Assembly (NCBI GenBank): GCA_016793635.1
Contig: JAEUMD010000011.1
Location: 310,001 to 374,000 of the forward strand
Direction: 5' to 3'
Length of the DNA: 64,000 nt
Origin: Hyphomicrobiaceae bacterium
Lineage (GTDB): Bacteria; Pseudomonadota; Alphaproteobacteria; Rhizobiales; Hyphomicrobiaceae
The stretch's first letter is position 1; the number at the start of each line of letters is the position of its first letter. A program made the translations under genes and the position numbers. Below, in pieces: positions 14,709 to 22,949 of this stretch. Under the pieces are notes generated by a model. It worked only from the letters and a program-made list of their open reading frames with translations, did not search any database and was not told where the DNA came from.

Positions 14709-17672
14709 ATGCGTTGGCTGGCTCAGGGGCTCAAGCGAGCTCTATTTTGTATCGCGTCGATCGCGCTGAGTGGGGGCTTCGTTCACGAGGCCGCGGCCCA
14801 AGCCTACCTGGAGACAGGGCAGACCGGTGCTCAGACCCAGATCGACGTCAATCATACGACGACGATGTACATTGGCGCCCCTGCGAGCTTTTTATTTGGT
14901 GGCGCCAATTACGTCATGAAACGCGGCTCCTCCTCGACCGCAAACGTTGATTTCACGGTCTATCCGAACGCCTCCTGCACGGGGACACCGCTCGTAACGG
15001 TTACGAATATAAGCACCGCATTTGACAGCAGTTATGCGCCGGTCCTATTCCAAATTCCGGGCAACTTGACATTGACCCCTGGCATATACTGCACAAAGCT
15101 CACATCCAGCGCAGTCGATCAACAGAACGAGGCATTCTTCATCAAAGGCTTTGAGGCGTGCGTTGTTCTGCCCGAATCCGAAGCCAACGGCGCGGTCTGC
15201 TCGACGACCATTCCGACGCTTGCGCCTAATCTCTCCGTCACGAAGTCGGCTCCATTGCCAGGACTCGCTGTCGGTGCCTCGAGCACCTACACGCTGACGG
15301 TAACCAACTCGGGCAATCTGACCGCCACAACTGCACAGGTGAAAGATCAACTGCCGACCGGCCTCACCTTCGTCTCGGCCGCAGGCTCCGGCTGGACCTG
15401 CGCCAACGCCAGCGGCCTCGTCACCTGCAACTACACGGGTTCGATCGCGGCAAGCGGCGGCACCAGCACGATCGATGTCGCGGTCGTCCCGAACGCCGGC
15501 ACAGCCGGCCAGTCGCTCATCAATCACGCCTCGATCGATCCGACAGGCGGACCCAATCCGCCGACGCCAGGACCCGCTTGCGCAACGCCCGGAAGCTGTT
15601 CGTCCGCCACCGCCATCGTCTCCGCGCCGAACCTCTCACTCGTGAAGTCGGCGCCGACACCGGGCCTCGCACTCGGCGTGCAGAGCACCTACACGCTCAC
15701 CGTCACCAACTCCGGCACGGCCGCCGCGACAACGGCGCGAGCGCTCGATCAACTGCCGACCGGCCTCACCTTCGTCTCGGCCACCGGCTCCGGCTGGACC
15801 TGCGCCAACGCCAGCGGCCTCGTCACCTGCAACTACGCGGGTTCGATCGCGGCAAGCGGCGGCACCAGCACGATCGATGTCGCGGTCGTCCCGAACGCGG
15901 GCACAGCTGGCCAGTCGCTCATCAACCACGCCTCGATCGATCCGACCGGCGGACCCAATCCGCCGACGCCAGGACCCGCTTGCGCGACGCCCGGAAGCTG
16001 CTCGTCCGCCACCGCCATCGTCTCCGCCCCGAACCTGACGATCGCCAAAGCTGCGCCGACACCCGCGCTGGAATTGGGAGCAAGAAGTAGTTACGTTCTG
16101 ACTGTAACGAACAAGGGATCGGTCGGCGCCACGACGGCTCAAATCAAAGACCAGCTCCCGGGCGAATTGAGTTTCATTTCGGCGGCAGGCAATGGCTGGA
16201 GCTGCAACAGCACCGGTCTTCTGGTCACTTGCGACTTCACGGGTAGCATCCCGACCGGTGGTACGAGCACGGTCAGCGTCGTCGTATCAACAACGAGCGG
16301 CGCGCCGGGCAGAACCGTTACCAACTATGCTTCAGTCGATCCGACAGGTGGCAGTAGAGCGCAGTCGCCGTCTCCGTCCTGTATGCCAGCATCGAGCTGT
16401 GCATCGGTGTCGAGCGCGATTGGTGACACGAAGCGGCGCACCGAGACGCTCGTTCACAACTTCTTGGCCAAGCGCGGCGAGCGCATCGTCTCGAACGGCC
16501 TCGATCTGAACCGCCTGTACAGTCGAACGGCGTCTACCGACTGCGACGACGAACTCCCGGTCAGCCCTGGTCCACGCGTCTCTTCATTCGGTAGCCAAAA
16601 CGGACCGTTGCCGCAGGGCTTCGCAGGCACGACGTCTCAGACGCAGGATAACGACAACGCCGCGCCTGCCGAAATCCGGCGCATGGACTTCGGTCGCGGC
16701 CTCGCATCACGGCTGCAAGGCCCCGGTCGCGGAGATGATCGTGATGCAGCAGCACCGAGGGCGAGCGGCATCGCGCTCACTGGTAGCGGCACGGGCGATG
16801 AAGGCCGATTGAACCTGTCGGCCAGCCTGTCGGAGCTGCGCAAAGCCGGTGCCTCGTCTCGCACCGGACAGGGCGATCGCTGCGCAGACCGTAAGCGTGC
16901 CGAGAAGTTCGACATTTGGGTCGAGGGATCATACGAATACTTCAATCACGCTGGCTCACAGGGCAGTTTCGGGCTCTGGAAGTTCGGCGTCGACTATACG
17001 ATAAAGCCAGGCCTCCTGGTCGGCGTCATGATGCAGCTCGATCACACACAGGACAAGTCAGAGACGATGGGTTACCTCGTCAAGGGATCAGGCTGGATGG
17101 CCGGCCCCTACGCGGCCATGCGGCTCGGACCGAATATCCTCCTCGATGGGCGATACCTCGCGGGCTTATCGAGGAACGAAGTGTCACCGTATCTCACGTA
17201 CAATGATACGTTCACGACAGAGCGCTGGCTCGCGGCTGCACGTCTCTCCGGTCGCTGGACTTGGAAGGACTTCACGTTCACACCTTCGATCGAATATGTG
17301 CACTTCAGCGACAAGAGCGCGAGCTACACGGATTCGACGGGTATTCAGATCGATAGCCAGAAGGTCACGATCGACCGGCTGATCTTCGGGCCAGAGATCC
17401 GATACACGACCGAGCTTTCGGACAAGTCGTCACTCGGCCTGCATGCGGGAGTAAAGGGGCTGTGGGACATCAACAAGGTTGGCCTGCGCGACCTCGATAA
17501 CCCTGCAGAATTCGACAAGCACTCGAACCTTCACATCAGGTTCGATATCGGTGCGTCTTTGCAGATGAGCGCGGGCCCGTCGCTGGAGCTCAATCTCGGC
17601 TATGAAGGGCTCGGCCAGGACAGCTACAGCTCCAAGTCGATTACCGGACGTCTGCGAATCCCACTGCAGTGA
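14709..17672 (+). CDS. Autotransporter with three DUF11 repeats
   Basis: A 987-residue surface or secreted protein. After a signal peptide (ALFCIASIALSGGFVHEAAA) come about 140 residues of unassigned beta-rich sequence, then three DUF11 repeats beginning near residues 172, 306 and 440. Each has LGAxSTYTLTVTNSG-like starts, a DQLPTGLTFVSA core and a Cys pair (SGWTC/VTC). A linker of about 160 residues leads to an autotransporter beta-barrel from about residue 730 to the end (RLRIPLQ). The ATG used has GGAGGGG just upstream; an ATG four codons earlier overlaps that site. Adhesion or surface-display is the likely role, but no ligand-binding domain is recognised. Confidence 0.85.
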   Translation: MRWLAQGLKRALFCIASIALSGGFVHEAAAQAYLETGQTGAQTQIDVNHTTTMYIGAPASFLFGGANYVMKRGSSSTANVDFTVYPNASCTGTPLVTVTNISTAFDSSYAPVLFQIPGNLTLTPGIYCTKLTSSAVDQQNEAFFIKGFEACVVLPESEANGAVCSTTIPTLAPNLSVTKSAPLPGLAVGASSTYTLTVTNSGNLTATTAQVKDQLPTGLTFVSAAGSGWTCANASGLVTCNYTGSIAASGGTSTIDVAVVPNAGTAGQSLINHASIDPTGGPNPPTPGPACATPGSCSSATAIVSAPNLSLVKSAPTPGLALGVQSTYTLTVTNSGTAAATTARALDQLPTGLTFVSATGSGWTCANASGLVTCNYAGSIAASGGTSTIDVAVVPNAGTAGQSLINHASIDPTGGPNPPTPGPACATPGSCSSATAIVSAPNLTIAKAAPTPALELGARSSYVLTVTNKGSVGATTAQIKDQLPGELSFISAAGNGWSCNSTGLLVTCDFTGSIPTGGTSTVSVVVSTTSGAPGRTVTNYASVDPTGGSRAQSPSPSCMPASSCASVSSAIGDTKRRTETLVHNFLAKRGERIVSNGLDLNRLYSRTASTDCDDELPVSPGPRVSSFGSQNGPLPQGFAGTTSQTQDNDNAAPAEIRRMDFGRGLASRLQGPGRGDDRDAAAPRASGIALTGSGTGDEGRLNLSASLSELRKAGASSRTGQGDRCADRKRAEKFDIWVEGSYEYFNHAGSQGSFGLWKFGVDYTIKPGLLVGVMMQLDHTQDKSETMGYLVKGSGWMAGPYAAMRLGPNILLDGRYLAGLSRNEVSPYLTYNDTFTTERWLAAARLSGRWTWKDFTFTPSIEYVHFSDKSASYTDSTGIQIDSQKVTIDRLIFGPEIRYTTELSDKSSLGLHAGVKGLWDINKVGLRDLDNPAEFDKHSNLHIRFDIGASLQMSAGPSLELNLGYEGLGQDSYSSKSITGRLRIPLQ
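15345..16036 (+). repeat. 402-bp near-identical direct repeat inside the autotransporter gene
   Basis: DNA from about 15345 to 15635 recurs almost unchanged at about 15747 to 16036, an offset of 402 nt, which is exactly one DUF11 unit (134 codons). The third unit is clearly diverged at DNA level. Such a recent duplication can expand or contract by recombination. Confidence 0.85.
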
Positions 17673-17705
17673 GCCACTAGGATCATCGCATTCAGGAAGC
17701 TCCAC

Positions 17706-18188
17706 TCACGAAGTCTCAAGGCGGAATTTTAGAAATCGCGCGTTAGCGTGTTCGACTTCGCCAACGAACCTGGCACCGAGCCGGGCAAGTGCTCTCACAT
17801 TCTTGCGTGTCGGGGGAAGAAGAAAGGTAACGAAGGGAATTCTCGGATCCGATCTGGCGAAAGCCATTGCCTTCTGCGTCAACGCCACACCTCGTCCGAA
17901 GTACTCGGGTCTCAAGACCAATCCGAAATCCCACTCGTCCCCCTCCTTTTGAAACCCGCCCCAGCCGGCATACGACCCGTCCACAAGGAATGCCCAGTGC
18001 CCGAGGCCATCGCGGCGCCAATACGCTTCCTTCATCGCAAGAAAGCCTGCGACCGTCTCACTGTTCCATTCGAACGTGATGAGGGGCATGTGCTTGCCGA
18101 CCCGTGGATCCGACATGTGCGCAATGATGTCCTCGCGGGGAATGTCGCGAAGCTGAGCAAAGGTGATACCGATGCTGTTGTCGATCAT
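17706..18188 (-). CDS. GNAT-family N-acetyltransferase
   Basis: A 160-residue cytosolic acetyltransferase. The acetyl-CoA loop is in LRPEYFGRGVALTQKAMAFA, preceded by the beta-strand WDFGLVL, and the late segment TRKNVRALARLGARFVGEVE is typical of RimJ/RimL-like members. The open frame extends to 18392, but the ATG at 18188 gives the natural N-terminus (MIDNSIGITFAQLRDI). It is just downstream of the LysR gene on the same strand and converges on the autotransporter gene with 33 nt between. Substrate unknown. Confidence 0.8.
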   Translation of the reverse strand: MIDNSIGITFAQLRDIPREDIIAHMSDPRVGKHMPLITFEWNSETVAGFLAMKEAYWRRDGLGHWAFLVDGSYAGWGGFQKEGDEWDFGLVLRPEYFGRGVALTQKAMAFARSDPRIPFVTFLLPPTRKNVRALARLGARFVGEVEHANARFLKFRLETS

Positions 18189-18208
18189 CGTGTTGACATC
18201 CGAACTGG

Positions 18209-19111
18209 CTACGGATCGAAGACAAGTCGAGACTTCATGCGCGGCGACGCGAAGTCGACGAAGGCTTTGAGCTTCTGCGGCGTCGACCGACCTGCTCGGT
18301 AGATAAAATTGACCGGCCTTGGCGGTGGTTCGTAGTCCCTCAGAATGAGCTTCAGCTTTTTGGCGCTGATCGCGGGATGCGCCTGATAGCAAAGCAGCCG
18401 TGTGATGCCGAGCCCCGCGGCAGCGGCGTCCGCAGCCGCGTCGGCGGCACTAACGGATAACCGCGAACGCACTGCCACTCGCTTCACGGTCTTGCCGATG
18501 TGGAACGCCCATTCATGCGCCGACTCGAGAGCCGTGAATGTGATGCAGGTGTGATGACGCAGGTCTTCCGGGGACGCGAGGTCGCGTGCTCGTTTGAGAT
18601 AGGCCGCGCTTGCACAAACGACGCGCCGGATTTCCCCGAGTCGGATCGCCTTGAGACTGCTGTCGGGCAATTCGCCGACCCGCAATGCGATATCGATGCC
18701 CTCGTCGGCCAAGTTGATCACCTCGTCACTCAATTGTAGCGCGACGTCCACCTCGGGGTAGGCCCGCAGGAACTCGGTGATGATGGGGGCAAGGTACATA
18801 CGGCCCAGTCCGACCGGTGCCGCAATGCGCAACTCGCCGCGCGGGGCGGTGTACTCGCCCGAGGCTAGCCGTTCCGCCTCACCAATCTCGTCCAGCAAAC
18901 GGCACGTGGTGTCGAAATACCTCTGGCCTGTCTCAGTGAGAGCGACCGAGCGGGTCGTCCGGATCAACAGCTGTATGCCGAGATGAACTTCGAGCTCGGA
19001 CACCCTTCGGCTGACGGTGGCCAACGGGATGTGCAGTTTGCGCGCCGCTGCAGAGAAACCGCCTGCTTCAACGACGGCAACGAATGCGGACATGGATTCG
19101 AGACGGTCCAT
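18209..19111 (-). CDS. LysR-family transcriptional regulator
   Basis: A 300-residue regulator. The helix-turn-helix is in GGFSAAARKLHIPLATVSRR (residues 18-37), and the effector domain (about 90-295) has the CrgA/AaeR-like start APRGELRIAAPVGLGRMYLA. The start used (MDRLESMSAFVAVVE) is the usual LysR N-terminus; two earlier Mets are in frame. It is divergent from the AhpD-like gene with 128 nt between, so it probably controls that gene and perhaps the YHS gene beyond. LysR-type regulators of this branch often respond to oxidants or aromatic ligands, but the ligand is unknown. Confidence 0.9.
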   Translation of the reverse strand: MDRLESMSAFVAVVEAGGFSAAARKLHIPLATVSRRVSELEVHLGIQLLIRTTRSVALTETGQRYFDTTCRLLDEIGEAERLASGEYTAPRGELRIAAPVGLGRMYLAPIITEFLRAYPEVDVALQLSDEVINLADEGIDIALRVGELPDSSLKAIRLGEIRRVVCASAAYLKRARDLASPEDLRHHTCITFTALESAHEWAFHIGKTVKRVAVRSRLSVSAADAAADAAAAGLGITRLLCYQAHPAISAKKLKLILRDYEPPPRPVNFIYRAGRSTPQKLKAFVDFASPRMKSRLVFDP

Positions 19112-19239
19112 CCGGCCTTCCATCCTGTGGAACAATGGTTCTCGAACTTACCGAATAGTGCGCGCATATGGAATGGTGCATTTGGGAGGCGAGCGGCCGG
19201 TGAGGCCGACGATCAGCACATTCGGAAAGGAATCCTTTC

Positions 19240-19791
19240 ATGACGCGCATCACCACCATCCCTTCGATCGCCGAAGCCCCGGAAGCGGCCAAGCCGTTGC
19301 TCGAGGACGCCGCCAAGAAGCTTGGCTCCGTGCCCAACCTCTTCAGAGTCATCGCCAACAGTCCTGCTGCGCTGGAAGGGTACTTCGGTCTCGCCGGCGC
19401 GCTGTCGAAAGGGCGCCTCGATGCCAGGACACACGAACGCATCGCCCTCGCCGTCGCGGAAATCAACGGCTGTAGCTACTGCCTCTCGGCGCACTCCTAT
19501 CTCGCTCGACGTGTCGCCAAACTCGATGACGCGGAGTTGACGGCCAATCGGAATGGCGCCTCCAACGATCCGAAGGCCGATGCCGCCGTGCGCTTCGCCG
19601 CGACGCTCGTGCGCGAACGCGGCCACGTCAGCGACACGGACGTAGCGGCCGTCAAGCAAGCGGGCTTCGACGACGCGGAGCTCGTCGAGATCGTCGCGCA
19701 CGTCGCCCTCAACACGCTGACGAACTACGTCAACGAGGTCGCTCTCACTGAAATCGACTTCCCCGCGGTGTCGCCACGCAAAGCCGCGTGA
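19240..19791 (+). CDS. AhpD-like carboxymuconolactone decarboxylase-family protein
   Basis: A 183-residue all-helical protein of the peroxidase-related AhpD/CMD superfamily. The redox motif is NGCSYCLSAHSYLA (near residue 80), with the CxxC pair and following histidine that support alkylhydroperoxidase activity in AhpD. A substrate-like hydrophobic C-terminal half (VEIVAHVALNTLTNYVNEV) follows. The ATG is preceded by GGAAAGGAA. It is divergent from a LysR regulator and followed by a YHS-domain gene, a pairing that suggests a small redox-stress unit. Physiological reductant is unknown. Confidence 0.86.
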   Translation: MTRITTIPSIAEAPEAAKPLLEDAAKKLGSVPNLFRVIANSPAALEGYFGLAGALSKGRLDARTHERIALAVAEINGCSYCLSAHSYLARRVAKLDDAELTANRNGASNDPKADAAVRFAATLVRERGHVSDTDVAAVKQAGFDDAELVEIVAHVALNTLTNYVNEVALTEIDFPAVSPRKAA

Positions 19792-19850
19792 CAGGCGGGT
19801 CGGCGGTGCTTCCGTCCTGACCTTTCGGATGTTGCTGCAGGAATGATCCA

Positions 19851-19878
19851 CTGCCGCCGACGTCAGGAGCGGCGGCAG
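19851..19878. terminator. Hairpin between the AhpD-like and YHS genes
   Basis: Nine-nt arms CTGCCGCCG and CGGCGGCAG surround a ten-base loop, 59 nt after the AhpD-like stop. No T run follows. It may terminate or attenuate read-through into the YHS gene. Confidence 0.45.
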
Positions 19879-19919
19879 GCCCTCAACTACTGTTCGACGA
19901 ACACATCAGGAGAAGAGTT

Positions 19920-20429
19920 ATGACCAAAACCAAAGCAGTTCTCGCGGCTCTCGTACTGTCGACCGCCGTCTTCGGTGGCACGCTGTCTCCCGCCCTTGCC
20001 GGGCCGGACGTCAACACGACCGCCGGACTCGTCCTGGCGGACGGCAAGCCGGCTCCCGGCCTCGCCGTACATGGCTACGACGTCGTGGCCTATCAGACCG
20101 AGGCCAAGCCGGTTCGCGGTGACGCCCAGTTCGCGACGGTCCATAAGGAGGCAACGTATCGCTTCGCCAGCAAAGCCAATCTCGATGCCTTCAAGGCCAA
20201 TCCGGCCAAGTATGAGCCGGCCTACGGCGGATACTGCGCCTATGGCATCTCTGTCGGCGCCAAGTTCGACGGGGATCCGAATTTCTGGAAGGTCGTCGAC
20301 GGCAAGCTCTACCTCAACCTGGACAGCGGCATTCAGCAGACCTGGTTGAAGGACGTCGCTGGGGCGATCAAGAAGGCCGAGACGAACTGGGCAAGCATCA
20401 AAGACAAGCTGCCCTCGCAGATCAACTGA
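19920..20429 (+). CDS. Secreted YHS-domain protein
   Basis: A 169-residue exported protein: signal peptide (AVLAALVLSTAVFGGTLSPA), then a YHS domain with VHGYDVVAYQTEAKPVRGD, the aromatic FASKANLDAFKANPAKYEP segment and YGGYCAYGISVG, the latter holding the cysteine associated with metal binding in this family. YHS domains are found in copper- and other metal-handling proteins. The start is preceded by AGGAGAAG. It lies 128 nt after the AhpD-like gene and may share regulation by the LysR protein. Metal identity is not known. Confidence 0.88.
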   Translation: MTKTKAVLAALVLSTAVFGGTLSPALAGPDVNTTAGLVLADGKPAPGLAVHGYDVVAYQTEAKPVRGDAQFATVHKEATYRFASKANLDAFKANPAKYEPAYGGYCAYGISVGAKFDGDPNFWKVVDGKLYLNLDSGIQQTWLKDVAGAIKKAETNWASIKDKLPSQIN

Positions 20430-20442
20430 AGCGATGCCGTGT

Positions 20443-20468
20443 GGCCGCGCCGGACCTCCGGCGCGGCC
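20443..20468 (+). terminator. Strong GC-rich hairpin terminator after the YHS gene
   Basis: Perfect 11-nt arms GGCCGCGCCGG (20443-20453) and CCGGCGCGGCC (20458-20468) with a 4-base loop, 13 nt after the YHS stop codon. It lies in the gap between convergent genes; the remaining bases to the anti-sigma gene (20469-20735) show no convincing gene. Confidence 0.7.
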
Positions 20469-20735
20469 TCCTGGACGAGGGGAACGCCGCCAACTGCTGC
20501 ACGCTCGCGTGGGGACTCACTCAACTCGACACCGGATGCGCCGATTGGAGGTCGCACGCTCGCCACGATGCCAAGTCACGGGAGATTTGCGGCGGGGGCT
20601 AAAGTTCGATCGGTTGATATGAGAAGCGCTCCGCGCATTCAAAAGGCGCATGAACCGCCCCCAAAGTTCACGGATGCGCGGGCCGTCCGCCACTTCGATG
20701 AAACGCTTGCGCAACTTCGCAAAACCGACGGAACT

Positions 20736-20972
20736 CTAACGATCGTCGAAGGGAATCGGACGATCGTCTTGGCGGTCCTTGAACAGGGCGTCGATGCCGC
20801 GAAACATCACGTCGAACTGTTGCTTGGCACCCTGGCACATCGCACAGCCCGCGATATGCGCGGAAAGCTGCTCCATCTCCGCGCGGCTCAACGGCCTGTC
20901 CCGGCCCTCGCTCACGAGCCACGTCGTATCCCGGCAGACAATCGCAGGGCGGCTCACGTTCGCGGCTCCCAA
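20736..20972 (-). CDS. Zinc-finger anti-sigma factor (small)
   Basis: A 78-residue protein with the HX3CX2C zinc motif HIAGCAMC of ZAS anti-sigma factors and no membrane segment, so it would be a cytoplasmic redox- or metal-sensing anti-sigma. It overlaps the end of the upstream sigma gene by 19 nt, the usual coupling of such pairs. The sigma factor gene and a divergent catalase-like gene form one module. It would hold the sigma factor inactive until the zinc site is oxidised, which is inference from the family. Confidence 0.75.
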   Translation of the reverse strand: MGAANVSRPAIVCRDTTWLVSEGRDRPLSRAEMEQLSAHIAGCAMCQGAKQQFDVMFRGIDALFKDRQDDRPIPFDDR

Positions 20973-21544
20973 TTCATGTCGAGGCAGACGCGGAGCTGCA
21001 TCCGCGCCCGATAGAGAAGAATGCGGAGGTTACCCGGCGTGACCTGCAAGACCGAGCATATTTCGGCGGGCTCGTGCTCCAGCCACTCACGCATCAGGAA
21101 TGCTCGCGAAGCCCGTTCCGGCAAGCGCGTCAGACATGCTTCGAGCACGCGGAAAAAGGCTGTGCGTTCCGCAACGGTCGAAGGGTCGCTCCACGCATCC
21201 TGCGGCTCCGCCCAACAACCCGACGCGTCGAACAGGCTATCGAAAGGCGTCAAATCATACTCGTCCTCTTCGTTCGGTCCGATCGGCGCGAGAGGCATGA
21301 CGCGGCGCCGAGCGCGTATGGCATCGAGAATCTTGTACTTGAGAATAGAAACCATCCAGGTCTTGAGGCTCGCCCTGCGCTGGAAACTGGCCTCTCCCGC
21401 GAGGGCCGCGAGCAACGTCTCCTGCACAACATCCTCGGCCGCGGCCTTGTCCTGCAGCTGAAGCAGCGCGAGGCGCAGAAGGAACGGCCGGAACGCCGCC
21501 ACTGCACCGCCGAAATTCTGCCCTCCAGACGATTGGTCCTTCAT
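20954..21544 (-). CDS. ECF-type RNA polymerase sigma factor
   Basis: A 196-residue group IV sigma factor. Region 2 has the DKAAAEDVVQETLLAAL helix for -10 recognition and core binding, and region 4 has LPERASRAFLMREWLEHEPA with EICSVLQVTPGNLRILLYRA for -35 recognition. The 20-30 acidic residues between regions (GPNEEDEYDLTPFDS) are longer than usual. The start used is the ATG of MKDQSSGG; an upstream ATG adds 12 codons. Its anti-sigma overlaps its 3' end. Divergent from the catalase-like gene, which is a likely target. Confidence 0.9.
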   Translation of the reverse strand: MKDQSSGGQNFGGAVAAFRPFLLRLALLQLQDKAAAEDVVQETLLAALAGEASFQRRASLKTWMVSILKYKILDAIRARRRVMPLAPIGPNEEDEYDLTPFDSLFDASGCWAEPQDAWSDPSTVAERTAFFRVLEACLTRLPERASRAFLMREWLEHEPAEICSVLQVTPGNLRILLYRARMQLRVCLDMNWEPRT

Positions 21545-21708
21545 CGCGCGAAAATAAACGTGCGCCGTGATGTAACGCAACGCCGCGGCCCCACGACAAA
21601 ACGCTCATCGCCCTCCGGATTGATCAGAACCGCGTGAACACCTCACGACGGGACAACCTGGATTGTGCCCTGCGCCGGATGGCGGTTGTCAAAGGGAGGA
21701 GAAATCAC

Positions 21709-22716
21709 ATGACGCACGCAGCAATACGGACGATTTGCGCCGGCTGTCTCGGCCTTGCCTTATCGATCACTTCGGGGGTGATGATAACGCAACACGCAGA
21801 AGCGCAGGAGGCCAGTCCCGAGGCGCTGGTCAACGGACTCAACGCCGTGTTCGGCCAGCATGGTGCACGCGCCAGCCACGCCAAGGGACTATGCGTGACG
21901 GGGACGTTCACACCTGAAGCCACGGCGAAGTCGCTGTCGAAGGTAGCGCAGTTCGCGGGCGTGGTGCCGCTGCTCGGCCGCTTCTCCATGGGAGGTGGCA
22001 ACCCCAAGGTCCCCGATACGGCTCGACCGGCTCCGCGCGGTCTGGCGCTGCGCTTCGATCTCGGCTCGGGCAATGCCTTCGATCTCGTGATGCTGTCGAC
22101 GCCGATGTTCTTCGCCAAGACGCCGGAGCAGATGCTCGGCTTCTTGCAAGCTCGCTTCCCCGGGCCCGATGGCAAGCCCGACCCGGCGAAGATCAAGGCT
22201 TTCGCCGCCGCCAATCCTGACACGACCAAGCAAGGGGCCTGGCTCTCCGGCCGCCCAATTCCCGCGAGCTACGCCGGAGCGAATTACTGGGGGATTCACG
22301 CCTTCACGCTCACGAACGCTCAAGGTGCAGCAACGGTCGTCAAGTTCAAGGCCGTTCCGCGATCGGGTGAAATCGGCATGACGGATGAGGAGGCGAAGAC
22401 AAAGTCACAGGACTTCTACAGCGACGATCTCAAGCAGCGGCTCTCAGCGGGCCCCGTCGCGTTCGATCTCATTAGCATCATCGGCGAGTCGGGAGATCCG
22501 ACTGACGATCCGACTGCCGTTTGGCCCGAGGATGCCCGCAAGGCCATCAAGCTCGGCACCATCGCACTCTCGGCGATTGAGGCCCACGCCACGTGTGACG
22601 CCATCGTGTTCGATCCTGCCAACCTCGTCGACGGCATCGCGGGCCCAGCGAACGACGCGATCTTCGCGGCACGCTCGCCTGCTTACGCGGTCTCGCTGTC
22701 GCGGCGTACGAAGTAG
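21709..22716 (+). CDS. Secreted catalase-related peroxidase (SrpA-like)
   Basis: A 335-residue heme protein of the catalase superfamily with a signal peptide (TICAGCLGLALSITSGV, cleavage near AEA), so it would act in the periplasm. RASHAKGLCVTGTFTPE contains the distal catalytic histidine, and RSPAYAVSLSRRTK near the end carries the proximal tyrosine and arginine of the heme site. Length fits the short SrpA/catalase-related class rather than full catalases. The start follows GGGAGGAGAAAT. It is transcribed away from an ECF sigma and anti-sigma pair, a recurrent arrangement in alphaproteobacteria that suggests induction by peroxide or a related stress. Confidence 0.88.
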   Translation: MTHAAIRTICAGCLGLALSITSGVMITQHAEAQEASPEALVNGLNAVFGQHGARASHAKGLCVTGTFTPEATAKSLSKVAQFAGVVPLLGRFSMGGGNPKVPDTARPAPRGLALRFDLGSGNAFDLVMLSTPMFFAKTPEQMLGFLQARFPGPDGKPDPAKIKAFAAANPDTTKQGAWLSGRPIPASYAGANYWGIHAFTLTNAQGAATVVKFKAVPRSGEIGMTDEEAKTKSQDFYSDDLKQRLSAGPVAFDLISIIGESGDPTDDPTAVWPEDARKAIKLGTIALSAIEAHATCDAIVFDPANLVDGIAGPANDAIFAARSPAYAVSLSRRTK

Positions 22717-22949
22717 CCTTGCACCGGCTGATTAGCAGCCGTCTCGAAGATCACGCTGCAAAAATGCGAGTGCGAGGCCAGCGGTTGCAGAGCCCTGTCC
22801 TCGCCCATCCCGACCGCGGACTGAGGCATGTGTGACAACTGCGGCCCGATGCGGCCGCGTTCGCTCACGCGCCGATAGCAAAGACGCCAATAGATTGAAC
22901 TCATTGCGATCAACGCGAACGGAACGGATCGGCCGCTTCGGATCGAGTT

